DNA of 64,000 nucleotides from Micrasema longulum. Its lineage: Eukaryota > Arthropoda > Insecta > Trichoptera > Brachycentridae. Of this stretch, positions 43,800-56,179 are shown in pieces; within the stretch, counting starts at the first letter, position 1, and each line of letters opens with the position of its first letter. A program made the position numbers and the translations under genes. The stretch is taken from NCBI GenBank assembly GCA_022494885.1, contig JAGVSM010001246.1:124001-188000 (forward strand). Direction: 5' to 3'. Under the pieces are notes generated by a model. That model was not told where the DNA came from. It searched no databases and saw nothing but the letters and a program-made list of their open reading frames with translations.

Positions 43800-44520
43800 A
43801 TATAATTAATATATTTAATCTGTATTAAATCATGTTTTTAGTGGGTAATCGAAACTCAGGCCCGAATTGTAAAAAATATATCAAAAGTAATTAATATTTC
43901 AATTTTAAAATTATTTTACTGATTCTATTTCAAACAAAACTAGCAGACTTCATAATGGATTAAAAATATGTATTTTCGTAAAAAAAAATGTACTATATTA
44001 AAAAAAAAACACGAATACGATGAAATCACATAAAATATCATTAATTACTCAGTTTATGTATGGAGATTGGTTATCAGTTTTTGTAAATAAATTGTTTAAT
44101 CTTAATTTAAACACTTAAAAGATCTCTCTTATCAAAACGTTTTCCATTTCGACCTCGGCCGTTTTATTTACAAGGTAAACCGTATTACATTAAATAAACA
44201 AGTTGATGGAGTGCCATAGAAAGAAAACAATCGTGGATATTGAACGTTTTTATTTCTGTGGCTCCCCTAACAGCAAAAGCTTCCAAGAAAGTTATTCGAT
44301 GCGTGGATGTTTTACCTACATTGGATATAAGGCTATTGAAGTTTGTTCCGTAGACAAACAACTAGAGGACTTGACCTTTATTCAAATATTATGCTCTATT
44401 TTTATAAAATTTGCGAAAATCTCAAAACAAAGTTATGTAAATTCTCTTTTTTAAATTTTTAACTTTAAAAAAAAGGAGAGTGGTGCGTGGTGTGGGGGCC
44501 CGATGAAACCACTTACTCAG
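43800..44520. other. Gene-free AT-rich stretch with one short frame
   Basis: An 83-codon plus-strand frame at 44203-44454 lies just upstream of the retrotransposon fragment. No motif recognised. Confidence 0.3.
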
Positions 44521-44522
44521 TA

Positions 44523-44930
44523 ATTGTGGAAATAATACAGAAGAAGTTTCTTCGTTACCTGTACATGAGAGAGTATGGATACTACCCATTGCAGTACCCA
44601 TCATAGTTCCTTTTAGGTATGCTTGGTATCACAAGTTAGCGGGCCGGGGGGAGTATTGCCTTGCTAATTATGGCCTTTAAACTTCTGAACGGGTTAATTT
44701 GTAATCTGAACAATTTAGAGCGCATAAAATTATATGTAGCAAACAACTATTTAAAAGCTAGGCAACACATACCATTTGTTCTTCTTGAATGCAGGACAAA
44801 TTAACCGTTGATGATGTACGTGGGGACGATGATTGGTCTGTTGAACAGCTTACCGGGAGAGGTGGATCTTTTCAATGCTGGGATTATCAGCTTTAGAGTC
44901 TTCTTCTCTAACTATGTATTAGGCAGGGCC
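44523..44930 (+). pseudogene. Jockey-like non-LTR retrotransposon C-terminus
   Basis: Plus-strand frames give IIQKKFLRYLYMREYGYYPL (the Q-K-F-L-R-Y-L region after the reverse transcriptase), a frameshift, AFKLLNGLICNLNNLERIKL, NNYLKARQHIPFVLLECRTN, a stop, then GLLNSLPGEVDLF and a C-terminal Phe-rich end. At least two stops and one frameshift; no catalytic core. A dead 5'-truncated copy. Confidence 0.7.
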
Positions 44931-45261
44931 GAATTTTTTTTTTGATTTCGCTATTCTAATAGCAAAAAGGGTGTCAAATGGAGTCAAAACTACGTTTATA
45001 AAAAATATTAAAATTGAATGTTGTCTTCTGCCTCCGGATTGGTTTTGAAATTTCAGAAAAATAAAAAATAATAATTCTCTAAGTAAAGATAATATCTTTA
45101 TTTTCAAAGTGTAATAGGCTTCAAATAGTCAAATCATGCTCCAGCCAACTGAGTGCTCGCGTTTGGGCTTATCATCGATATTTATCGAAATCGGAAATTA
45201 TCTAAAAGATTGTACTTGATGCTATTCGTGATATAAAAGACAATGTGTTGCCAACTTATGC

Positions 45262-45327
45262 AGAAGTATCGAACCCAGGACCTTAATCAAGCTAGGCGAA
45301 CGCGCCAACCACTACGCTACGAGGCAG
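45262..45327 (-). mobile_element. SINE family 1, head fragment
   Basis: Minus strand: GCCTCGTAGCGTAGTGGTTG and AGGTCCTGGGTTCGATACTT; the body is lost. Confidence 0.55.
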
Positions 45328-45329
45328 AA

Positions 45330-46475
45330 TTTCTACACTCGAATACCCTTTTCAAGATCTAAGAGTAGCTATTTAGATAAAATCACTCATCTATAAGTCT
45401 GGTTCTATTTCACAATTTTTCATCCACCGGATCAAGCAAGCTAATTTTTAAATTTTTTTTGAAAACGTAACAGTTATACCTTATATAACCTATATATGAT
45501 TTTTTTTTAATATTTTTTTTTTCTTTGCAACTGGCCTTAAATTACGCAAAAGTTCGCACCTCGCAATGATGTCGGATGTGGCAAGGCCGCTAGGCGTATG
45601 TAGGTACGCTTTATGGGTTACGCGTTACCTATATCCAAAAGTTAGGTCAAGTATTCCATTGGAAATTTCTTTTCGAGTATTCCCCCTCCCTTTGCCGATT
45701 CCTTTATCCAACCATCGACATTGAAGCATTTTACCTTTTCCTATCCGATATTAGGAATCAAGAATGAAATGTGGATATCGGATATTCTGCTCCGTTTAGA
45801 TTGCGTACTTTGAAATACTTCTCTGGTACGGGAAATCGTTCTCCTATATTATTTCTCACTTGGTCAACATGTTGATCCCATTCATTTGATATTCGCGTTA
45901 GATTAAGTTACTCTGAGTGGAAGTCGTAAGGCAGAAATCGCAGAAACGTAATATCAACTGTATGAAAGTCCAAATTATTGTTGAGAAATTAATATCGCAT
46001 TCACCTGTAACTAATTTTACCACGACAAATATCTCAACATGGACGGATTTTTCATTCGAATAAAGGATATGCAAGTCTGGGAATTTACATGGCTTATGAT
46101 TTATGCATATTAGATAAAAACAAAGTTTTGTAATTAAAAGCAGGTTTCATCAATTTAAGAACGGGTAATATTAAAATCAGTGGCGTCTTTGATACGAAAT
46201 TTCTAGTGAAGCTCAGATTTTAAGGATAAGTATAATATTCGTAAATGTTAAGTGGGTACCTACAGTAAATAACACAGTACGGACCATGTTTGTAGGCCTC
46301 TTTGAGCATTTTTATAATGGTTGCTAGTTTTTTATCTTCATAATTTGTTGATATAATGCGGATTTAAATTCATATTAGGTACTGGTGAATAGCAATGATT
46401 TCTTAGTGAGGCTCAGCCTCACTTGCTTTATATGCTTTAAACCTTTAACTGTATTTCTTTAGCTTATTTAAAAAT
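45330..46475. other. Gene-free stretch, partly less AT-rich
   Basis: 45560-45900 is CpG-containing and looks single-copy; no coding frame or element. Confidence 0.35.
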
Positions 46476-46499
46476 AAAAATTTGAAAAATATTATTATA

Positions 46500-46770
46500 T
46501 TAATATATATTTTTTTAAAAACCAACTTAACTTCTACTAAACACAGTTCTATATTTCATCACTTTATATTGTATTTTTTAAAATTTATGTTGTTTATATA
46601 CTCATCTTCTTTTTTTTATACCAACTTTACTTCTAAACACTGTTCTATCTTTTGTTGCTTTATATTGTTTGTTTTAAATTTAATGCTGTTTATATACTCA
46701 TATTTTATATAACTTTCATGTATGTAAAAAAGCCTTAAGGGCGTGAAAAATTGATAAAATAAAAAAAAAA
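46500..46770 (+). mobile_element. Retrotransposon 3' UTR with tandem ~97-bp duplication and hairpin tail
   Basis: Two adjacent units share ACCAACTT(A)ACTTCT, CACTGTTCTATCTTTTG-like and TTTATATACTCAT blocks. The end reads AAAGCCTTAAGGGCG (hairpin), TGATAAAATAAAAAAAAAAA: the same plan as the tail at 13.5 kb. Confidence 0.5.
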
Positions 46771-46774
46771 AAAA

Positions 46775-49265
46775 TATGCTCCTTCGTCCCTGGTTAAAAT
46801 CTAATATTTTATCGTTGAATACCTATCGCAAGATAGCTCGTTTTGTCAAATATGAAACTGCCTGTTATCTGTCATGGCGCTGAAAACAGCTATGTACTGC
46901 GCATGCTAACGCGCATTTTTTAATCCCAATCCTCAAAAATAGCTAGTAAAATGTGCCAAAATTTGGCACAATAATTGCCGTACAAACTCCATAAGATCTC
47001 GCCATGCTTGTACCATTTTCTGACCTATTTACTCGTAATACAGTTTTGGGCTAGCATAGTTGGAATAAATAGATCGATGTTTTACTGGGTAAAAAGCTGT
47101 CTTTTGTTTTTTAAAATGCTCGATGTATTTTGTTCGGGATTTTATTGAAATATTTTACTGAAAGCGTAGTCGATTATAAATCAATCATTTCATGTGGGAA
47201 AGTATTATGTTACACAACTATGAACTATCAAAGAGCACACGGAATGAATGCATGCGGGGAAAATTCGGGTTTCCGAAACGCGTGTGTGATGGAAAAACTA
47301 TGATTGATGGCCGTTTCTGGAATAGAAGGAAATATACATGGCAGGGCTGGTGTATTTATTTTTAAGGATATATCTATGTGGAAAAATACGAAGTACATTC
47401 TCTAGGTTTTTTTTCTTATAGAGAAAATAGTGAACGTTTGCATTGACAATAATTGCTATTATTGATCGTTTATTACTTCAATTTAAGTTATTAATCAGTC
47501 ATCCGTCAGGTGATAAATTTGTACAATGAATGTTGACTCAATATATGTGTTTTTTTTAATGTACAAGACTTATTCAGTCTAACGACGGACTAAACGAACG
47601 CAAGATTAATTTATTTATTTTCCGGAAAAACCCAATTCTCTAAAATCCAGATAAAAAAAAAATAAAAAAACCTAGTTCTATAAAAAATACATTATTCTCT
47701 TCTACTAATAATTCATTTATAAACTGGGTCAAAAATATAAATGTCAATGTTTTCTTTTCCTAATAAACTCTTAATTTGCTCTCGTATTTTTTCCAAATTT
47801 ATTTATCAACTTTAATTTAATAATATTTTTTGTTCTACATGTATTTTTAATTTTTTCTATTTCTTGTATTCAGATTCTTTGCTCTAACTTAAATTTTAAA
47901 AAAAACAACCCGAATGTAACATTCAATTTTTACTTTTTTTTTTTTTTTTTATTTATTATGCATCTACACCATAGATTTACGTATTCTAGATCTAGTATAC
48001 CCACGCACAGACTATGCCTATGTGAGATTTTTTTTGTTCTCGTATATAGTTGTAAAGTTATATATTATGTAATAAAAAATGTACCAAATGTAAACGAAAA
48101 TTTTTAAAATAAATATATTCAAAAAAATAATTCAGATGGTATACAAACAGCAAGAAAAAAATAAGGTAAGTTTATTATTGCGTTTAATATTTTTGTAGTC
48201 CTATTCTAACTAATAAGGTACGTGACATGTACATAAATAATACAAAGCAGGATAGACTTGCAAAAAATATATCAAGGTCTTAGCTACAACAGTTGGGACT
48301 TACTTTGGTTTTAATCAATTTCTGTGTTCTTAATTACGTATGTTTAGCCTATTGTTTTTGAAAATTTACATAAGAATTGGCCTACATTTGAAAACAAGCT
48401 CGTGAATCGAAAGTTCCCAATCAGCTGCAAAAAAAAACGTTTTAGGAAACCTATTTTTATAAATAACTGTTACCTTTAAAACTACAGCCCTTAACTTACA
48501 ACTTATTTTTAAAGACCCAATTAGGTCGCGAAAACGGCTAGTTTACGAGCGTGTCATGCCTAGTTTCGATTTATTTTCCCTCATAATAACAATTCAGCGT
48601 ATTTCTTTTATTCGCCTCCTTTGGGCTAAATACGCGCGTTTTGTGTATTTAGGAATTTAGGTTAGGGGCGTGCACATGAGCTGGTATAATAATATAAGTT
48701 TCATATCAGTCCTTCGCCGCCATCGCGCCTCCGATAAACCCCAAGTTAGTTCTATAGTTTATAAAGCTCACACATGCGAAGATTGTTTGGCGTTTGTTTT
48801 CCAAACTGTTTGTTGCGTGCCTCAATTATTGTAACGCTAGATCGATACCGGAGGGAGTAGAGAATAGAGACCAGCCAGCAGTTGTTTCGAGGGAACTGAC
48901 TATACTAAAGACTGAAAATTTTGGATGCTGCCATATAAGGAATTTCCCGTAATCTTTACCTACACTTAAGTTACCTCGTTATGTGCGAAACTCTAGTAAA
49001 CACATTAAACTTATATTATACGTTATCTTCCATACCGATAATTTTGATTACAGATTTAGTCTTCCTCTGAGTCCCGAAATATGTAATTACCTGGGACCAT
49101 ATAATTTATTTTGTATATACGCCTTTAATACTAGTTCACACGTGTTTTGTAATATTGTAATAATATGTTTAATCCCTCGTTTTGCCTTAATTAATGAATT
49201 CGTTTATCAATTAAGGTTTCTGTTTTGACTTGAAAATCATGAAAAATTGAGAACGTATACTATAT
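46775..49265. other. Gene-free stretch
   Basis: Mostly AT-rich with poly(T) tracts (47930-47951). 48530-48960 is less AT-rich and apparently single-copy. No gene or repeat supported. Confidence 0.4.
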
Positions 49266-49282
49266 AATACGAGGGCTGATAC

Positions 49283-50562
49283 TTAAGTTTTGAGATATAC
49301 AAGTAAAAACAAATATTTATAATCGAAAATGGCTTTTTTGTTTTTCAAAATATTCTCCTTGAAGATCAATACACTTTTGCATGCGTTTGTACCAATTTTT
49401 ACAATCCGGTTGAGGTATCTCCAAAACGTGTGATTTGAACGTATCAACCGCTTCTTCAGACGTCGAAAAACGTTGACCTCGCAATTTATTTTTGATATTC
49501 GGGAATTCCCGGATGCCAAATCAGAACTGTATGGCGGATGACCCATCAATTCGATGTTTTGAATGCTCAAAAATTCACTTGTTTGAGCTGATGTGTGACA
49601 GCTTGCATTGTCGTGGTGGAGAATGATTCGTCTTCTGCAACTGGTTTCCCTTATTTTTCCTAACACTTCTGGCAAACAAATGGTGGTGTACCATTCAGAA
49701 TTGACCGTTCTACGTTGCTCTAATGGAACGGTGGCGACATATCCAGTTATTCCGAAAAAACAGGCGACCATTTGCTTCGAAGTGCTTCGTGCGCGAACAA
49801 CTTTTGTTGGATTTGGCTCGTCTTGAAATACCCATACAGTCGATTGTTGTTTAGTTGCGAGTTCATATGCATAGATCTATGATTCGTCGCCTGTCATTAC
49901 TTCATTTTTTTAATTTAATTTTTTTTTTTTGCACCACAACAGGCCAGGAGGCCCAATTACAGTGGTGAATTACATTACAGAACAACCAGGCTTGAGAAAA
50001 TCACATTTTTAATTTTTGTGTTCTCACCGGGAATCGAACCCGGAACCTTCCGTGCGTGAGTCAAGCGTCTTGACCACTACACCACGGAGGCCGCACGATC
50101 CTTAGACGTCTTTCGAAGCACCGCGATTGAATTTTCTAAACATTTGTTTGCACCAATCGACACGAGCCTTTTTTTGAGCGATCGTCAAATTATGCGGTAT
50201 CCGACGCGAACAAATCTTTTGGACGACCAAATTTTCATGCAATATTGAATGTATGCGAGTGGAACTAATGCCCAAGTATGCTTCCATTTCACGGTATGTC
50301 ACATGACGATCTTGCAATATCAGTTCACGCAAAGCACCGATTTTTCTGGCACAACATCCAATTTTGAACGACCTTCACAAAATTTGTCCTGTAACGAAGT
50401 GCGACCACGATTGAATTCAGAAAACCAGCGAAACACGGTGGCTCGAGATGGTGCTTCATCACCAAAAGTCGCAGCAAGTTGATCGGCACACTGTTGTTGG
50501 TTTAATCCACGTCGAAAGCCATAGAAAATCATCGCACGAAAATGTTCACGATTTAGTTTCAT
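49283..50562 (-). pseudogene. Mariner transposase pseudogene
   Basis: Starts MKLNREHFRAMIFYGFRRGL at 50562. The N-terminal helix-turn-helix follows (LNQQQCADQLAATFGDEAPS, RATVFRWFSEFNRG). The frame then shifts into LILQDRHVTYREMEAYLGIS, and the second helix-turn-helix leads to IPHNLTIAQKKARVDWCKQM. The SINE at 49930-50095 interrupts the gene after ASKDV. Beyond it the first catalytic block reads TGDES-stop-IYAY, with the usual Trp codon changed to TAG at 49877-49879. Then come HHDNASCHTS (second Asp) and PPYSSDLAS (third Asp), followed by a frameshift. The transposase cannot be functional. Confidence 0.85.
49930..50095 (-). mobile_element. SINE family 2, copy 3, inserted in mariner
   Basis: Minus strand: GGCCTCCGTGGTGTAGTGGT to TGGCCTGTTGTGGTGCAAAA and poly(A). 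It interrupts the transposase gene, so it is younger than the mariner insertion. Confidence 0.85.
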
Positions 50563-50739
50563 TTTTTACAACAATTAATTTTTCAAGTATCTGTAAACAT
50601 CACCAATATCATTCGAATGACAAAACGTTCTGAGTACGTTTACCATTAAAAATATCAAACTTTACGATGACAATGTCAGATTTGACATATTCACACTGGT
50701 GTTGCCATATCTCAAAGCTTAAGAAGCAACCCTCGTATT

Positions 50740-51070
50740 TACTTTATAAATCGGGTTTCTGGCACAAGTTGGTAACTATAAATTTTCGAAAAATGAGATT
50801 TTTTCATAACTGGCATAAATAATATTTGTTTTAATAGTAAATAAAAATATGCCATATTTTATAAATACAAAAAGTAATATTGTATATCGCGGTTTTATTA
50901 AAATTGTTAATATGTGATGAGCTTTTATATTTAAAAGTGCAATATCTTACTACTAGTTAAATGTAAGTTACCAACTTGTTCCAAAAACCCGACGAAATAA
51001 ACTAATGTTTTCGATAATTATTTCGAAATTTTCACTATACAAATGCCAACATCCACAATACAATTTACAA
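50740..51070. other. Gene-free AT-rich stretch
   Basis: Nothing supported. Confidence 0.35.
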
Positions 51071-51071
51071 T

Positions 51072-51193
51072 ACAACACCGAACACCCAGGCTTGAGAAAA
51101 ACCACATTAAATTTTTGTATTCTCACCGGGAATCGAACCCGGAACCTTCCGTTTGTGAGTCAAGCGTCTTGACCACTGCACCACGGAGGCCGC
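51072..51193 (-). mobile_element. SINE family 2, 3'-truncated copy
   Basis: Minus strand: CGGCCTCCGTGGTGCAGTGG, box B as in other copies, CTCAAGCCTGGGTGTTCGGT, then diverges before the CCAGGCCTGTTG end. Confidence 0.75.
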
Positions 51194-51239
51194 GAATATA
51201 TATGATGTGTCTTGTTATCAGTCCTATGATTTTTTAAAG

Positions 51240-51375
51240 TTTTTAATTTACTCCGCTTGTGACGTCACAAGATATCTGCTGATTTGTGAATTGGTTTCCT
51301 GTAAATCGAAAATCTGTCCCAACACCGTCATTGGTTGATTCTCAAGGACTCGTGACGTCATTCAAAGTAGTCCAT
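51240..51375. promoter_or_regulatory. Pair of TGACGTCA palindromes
   Basis: TGTGACGTCACAAG at about 51259-51272 and CGTGACGTCATT at about 51351-51362 are full CREB/ATF-type sites ~90 bp apart. Function is only inferred. Confidence 0.3.
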
Positions 51376-52000
51376 TTTTATTATTTTTTTTAGACATTTT
51401 AGAGAAACTTCATCGTACAATAAAATGCTCTAATTTTTATCGTATGTAAGAAATAATTTTTTGTATCGTATTACCCGTGGCACTGAACTTCCTCATTATT
51501 ACAGCACCCAATAGCGGGCTCTAGTTAGAAGACGATCACTAATTGGTCAAAGAAAGAATTGAAACCGTACCTTGAATTCCTATCAATCAAAAGTACAAAA
51601 ATACATAAATTTGTATTTTTATATTGCAATGAAATTTCACCAGATTAACATTTTTTAATTTAATTATTAATTTTCAACGTTCACGTTATATTTATGTGTA
51701 GATTTACACTTACCTACATTACTTTTACTAATTAAATTAAGTTAAATCGCAAAAAATCTATTGCTTCGTCGTGCAACTATTAAAAATATTAACAATAATT
51801 CCCAAATACACGTCCCTTCTTGTAGGGTATCAATTTTGAAAAATGCGCAATGTTTCTCTTGCATTTTTCTGCTATATGGTTGAAAATGTTTAGTTTAGTT
51901 TCGTGAAAAATACCGCTCGTTAACATTTTTATGACATCAATTAAGCCATATATTTTTTTCGTTTCTTGTAATACGAGGAAAGTATTGCAGCGGGAGTGTT
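51376..52000. other. Gene-free AT-rich stretch
   Basis: Nothing supported. Confidence 0.35.
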
Positions 52001-52004
52001 CATA

Positions 52005-52160
52005 TATATTTATATTGGATCTGTGAAGTTTACAAAGTTTGGTGCTAGATCTTTACAGTACATAGGTTTCGAGAAGTTTAATAAATTGCCACAAAAATTT
52101 AATGTACCAATTTCAAAATACAGGAATAGGACGTGCGAATTGAAGAATTATTTTTCCTGA
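52005..52160 (+). pseudogene. Non-LTR retrotransposon C-terminal fragment
   Basis: The frame ...KFTKFGARSLQYIGFEKFNK, LPQKFNVPISKYRNRTCELK, NYFS-stop follows the common pattern G-x-R-S-L-x-Y-x-G-x-x-x-x-N-x-LP ... F/L-K-x-Y-x at the end of jockey/CR1-group polyproteins. Only about 50 residues remain. Confidence 0.5.
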
Positions 52161-52685
52161 AGTACTTTGAATAAATATTGTTAGTTAATCCAGAGAATGC
52201 GCATCTTGAACATATAACTTTTAATATTTTACCGTTTTTGCTTGTATATGTAATTTTTAATACTATTGAAATAATTTTTATACGTTTTCATGCTTTTTTA
52301 GCTTGTATTATGTATATGTAATTTTAATACGCTTTTGATATTTTTAAACCTGTATTGGGTACATATATTTTGCTTTTTCAAGAAACTTTTTCATTCTTGT
52401 AATTTTTTAACATTTTCACTCTCATACTCGTTCAGCTTTTATATACATAATACATACATGTAATTTTTAAACTTTTTATATATTTTTTATTTTTCTTTTA
52501 CAGGTTGTATCATGTATAATATATCATTTTGAATTTATTTTTATACCTTGTATAATGTTTATTTTGTAATTTTTAAAACTTTTTCACACCCTTTTAATTT
52601 GTTGTGTATCTTATTTTTTATTCTGCTTTTGTAAATAATGTTATAGTTTAAAGTATAAAAACGTCTGTAAATAAATATTGTTATC
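52161..52685 (+). repeat. Imperfect ~70-bp repeats downstream of the retrotransposon end
   Basis: Recurring TTGTATTATGTATATGTAATTTT-like and TTTTTATACGTTTT-like units, probably the element's 3' UTR; the end near AAATAAATATTGTTATC is uncertain. Confidence 0.4.
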
Positions 52686-52689
52686 TGCA

Positions 52690-54600
52690 TTTCCCTAAAT
52701 GAGATTTTTACAAAAACTTCTTGGGAATATTATGTACAATATGTTTTCAATTTAAATTTTAAAAAAACATTTTAAATAAATTATTCCATAGTTCTTATTC
52801 GCCTAAATGTACAGATTATAAGGACGCATTCCATTATAAAATCTTCTACCGTTCAGATATAAACTCGTTATTATTGACAGTATGGCACTCCAGTGCACAG
52901 CGTATTCTTGAAATTTTTATTATAAGGTCAGATGGCGAGTTATTATTGAAAATGGCGGGAATTCTAGGATTCCTATAAAAAGGAAAAGCTTTCAAAGAGT
53001 AGCAAGTCCGGAGGGAGGGAGCAGTATCTTGTTTCTCGTGGCAACGGGCACGTGAGATGAGTACGGGGAGGGGGTGGGGGAGGAGGAAGGGGAGCTATTG
53101 ATTTTCACCACCCTAACCCTTACCACTCCCAGACCCTTTCGTCCCTTTATATTATTCGTACGAGGGAATGGCTCAAGTCGCGTGTACAATTAAGCCATCG
53201 GGTGGAAAGGACACATTTAAATTTATTTTCGCCTGATTTTAGAAATGTGCTAATATAGACCTGATTCTCCACCTTTTGAAATGGTTTGATTCAGTATTTT
53301 CCTTTGAATATTACACGAAGTGGGTATCCATTTATTTCCTCTTTATTAAATCGCGATCGTTTTTATTATACATGCCCAAACAATATGAAAGTAACACATT
53401 AAAATGTTTTTTGTTTTCAACCTTTTCTGTAGTTCAAAATTGTTAATTTTGGTCAAATTAGATCCACACGACTTTTTATGCTCCCGTTTTTTAAAGAATT
53501 CACCGCCTTCTTTGCCAATCTAATTAAATACTTATATTTATAATTATTATGATTATTCTTGTATTGTGTTGGTTTATTTTATTTCAGATTTATTGCGTAC
53601 ATTATCTATCTTATACTGTTATTAGGGGCGGCGAAACATCTTACAATTTTCTTATTCTTTACCTGTGATTTAAACCACTTACAAGTCTCTTGTTTTGTGG
53701 TTATTTGGACTTATAAAACCTCACAATTTTATATATATATATATTTTAAATAATTTTATTTAATGCACAAAATACACAATTTTATCATAGAGCGCAATTA
53801 TAATGTTTTTATGTCCCGACTTGTTCGAAAATTCCGTGTTAAGTCGGGACTCTTCTATATATAAAACAAAAACACTTATTCACATATTAAACCATATCCA
53901 AAATAATCAAAACAATATACAAAATAATAATAGAAAAATATAAATAATAAAAATTTATACATGTCGAAAAATGTAATGCAGAAAAGTTATATAATAATAC
54001 AAGGCAATGTGTTATTAATAATTTATAGTTATTTTATAATTCAATTCAGTAGTTAATTGTTATTAAAAATAAATACAAAAGAATACAATAAAGTAATAAT
54101 AGTAACACATCTACTTATATGGTAGAATATGTAATTTAAAAAACATAATAATAAAGTGAAAATATATATTTACCAATAATTATGCATCACTATTAAGTTT
54201 ATTCAAATATGATATACATACGAGTATATACGTGTATGGATAATAATGAAGATAGTATCGATATTATATATTTATTCCTGAAGCAATCTTATACAGTGGT
54301 CTCTACCCCTTGATAAAATCCAATTATGGATCTTCATCTTAAATATAGACGTTGTTTTGGAGAACTTAATATGTTCATCCAAGACGTTGAACACTCTTGG
54401 AGTGATATTTTTATTAATTAGTATAACTTTTTCTAGCTATCCTAATACCTCTTACAATATTCTCAACGTGTTACGGACGAACTCGATACCTCTTACAACC
54501 TTTCTAATTAGTCGATTCATTCAAACTCAATACCACTCCTCAATGAAGCTCGACATATCAATTTGACTTAAGGTAATCATAATCGAATAAGGCGAAACAG
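52690..54600. other. Gene-free stretch
   Basis: 52920-53240 is less AT-rich (GAGTACGGGGAGGGGGTGGG) and appears single-copy; the rest is AT-rich. Confidence 0.35.
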
Positions 54601-55068
54601 TTATTTATTTACTTTGGTCGTGTGGTAATGTCGTACTCACAAATAAGAGGTCCGAATTTCGAAACTCGCTCGCATATTTGTAAATACCCGACCCGTTATC
54701 CGTTCGGAATCCTCCCGAAGTGGGTTCGTAAATAGCAGACGTGTCGGATGGAGATACCTGACGCGTTATCCACCCTCGTAGTAACCAAAACATACATTAT
54801 TATTTTATAGCAAATTTATGGCGTTGCTGAGATACTTCATTGAAAACGAGAATGAGTATGTTAAGTGACGTTAGTAGGTGCTACTCAGGAGCGTTTTTGT
54901 ATCGTTAAAAATTGAACAGTGCTAAGTAATAACGAGCGCCCGAGTGATTCCGAAAATCCCGAACTGATGACGTATTTCCGAGTGCTACCGAAGCATCCCG
55001 AATGTGTCACGCGTCAGAGCCGCGATTCCAAACGCTGTCTTTTTCGGTACATATCGAGACGGTACAAA
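54601..55068. other. Partly CpG-containing stretch with SINE-like scrap
   Basis: GAGGTCCGAATTTCGAAACTC (54648-54668) resembles a degenerate family 3 box B. A 70-codon frame at 54919-55131 has coding-like composition in its first half but no recognisable motif and runs into a MITE A fragment. Confidence 0.3.
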
Positions 55069-55069
55069 G

Positions 55070-55188
55070 TAACATCGATATTTATGTACAAAAATGTGTA
55101 TATTTATATGAAAATTCACATGAAAACTTAATTTTACATTGTAGATAAAATTGGCGATAAATTTTAACTTTCCATTTAGTACGGGCCC
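55070..55188. mobile_element. MITE family A, half copy
   Basis: Only the right half remains: TATATTTATATGAAAATTCA, GGCGATAAATTTTAACTTTC, ending ACGGGCCC. Confidence 0.6.
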
Positions 55189-55189
55189 A

Positions 55190-55439
55190 GGGCCTCGATT
55201 ACAATGGGAAGTAAACAGAGTTATCTTCGACTGTCTATAAAGAAAAAACGACATTTGTGTACGAAAATAGGTATATTTGCATGGACATTTAAAGTATCTT
55301 GGTCGGTAACCTATAATTGAACATGTCATGTTTAGAAGAAAAAATTGTATGTATTTTCTGCTTTTCATACAGAAAACTTAATTTTACTTTGCATATAAAA
55401 TTGAAGATAAATGTTAACTTTATATTGTTATCAGGGCCC
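55190..55439. mobile_element. MITE family A, copy 4
   Basis: Left GGGCCTCGATTACAATGGGA, right TAACTTTATATTGTTATCAG then GGCCC. Inner blocks ACAGAGTTATCTTCGACTGT and GTATATTTGCATGGACATTT as in the 27.5-kb copy. Confidence 0.75.
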
Positions 55440-55444
55440 TGGTA

Positions 55445-56175
55445 TTAACTAATATGCACCCTTCTCTACCACAACGTAAACCCCTTTTCTGAGTGAATAT
55501 AAAACTTACTTACCAAATGGCCACAAATGGAAAATGTAATATTGAAATATTTTCTTAAAAATGCATGTCTTTTTTTAAATATGTTTACGGACTTATTGCC
55601 AAATGGCAATTTCTTCCAACCATCAGGGTGATAATTGCGCAATTGAGTAGTCCAACTCCCTCCCCTCGAGCCCTTTGAGATAATAATAATATATTGTAGT
55701 AATATAATAAGTATTGGAATCGCTGCTGGTCTTATTTTCCCCGCATCCAGTTTCACGCCCTGTGCGACACGAACGAATTTATCGCCAATTTAGTTCGTCA
55801 ACTTGTTAAAAAGTTATAAGTGCTTTTATTCGGTGGCGACAACCTTTTATTGCGTAGCTTTCTCGCGTATCCTTTCGGTCTATTGAATCGATTTCATCCA
55901 GAAAAATATACTAAACGTTTTCCAATTCCCTTTAGAGCAGAAATTAGGAATGTGTCCCTACAATAATTTAAAACAAAAATAAAAATATTCTTTACATGAA
56001 ATGATCAACGACAAGCTTTATATCATTGGCAATCTATTCAACACACGGGAAAAAAATATAGACATTGGACTATTCTATAAAAATCAAACAGATGTATTGA
56101 CAAAAATGACATAAACGAAGACCTAACTATGTTGACTAAATGAACAAACATAAACTTACTTACACAAATGCAATA
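55445..56175. other. Gene-free stretch
   Basis: No motif; 55640-55930 is moderately CpG-containing. Confidence 0.35.
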
Positions 56176-56179
56176 TTAT

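Larger units (their letters stand above)
49270..50735 (-). mobile_element. Near-complete mariner transposon, split by a SINE
   Basis: Terminal inverted repeats: left CGAGGGCTGATACTTAAGTT, right (reversed) CGAGGGTTGCTTCTTAAGCT, flanked by TA at 49268-49269 and 50736-50737, the Tc1/mariner target. The length without the ~165-bp SINE is about 1.3 kb, normal for mariner. The CGAGGG termini resemble those of lepidopteran mariner subfamilies. Confidence 0.9.

Noticed and set aside
46482..46712. Tandemly repeated hydrophobic 76-codon frame
   Set aside because: It reflects the ~97-bp duplication of an AT-rich retrotransposon 3' UTR, not a protein repeat.
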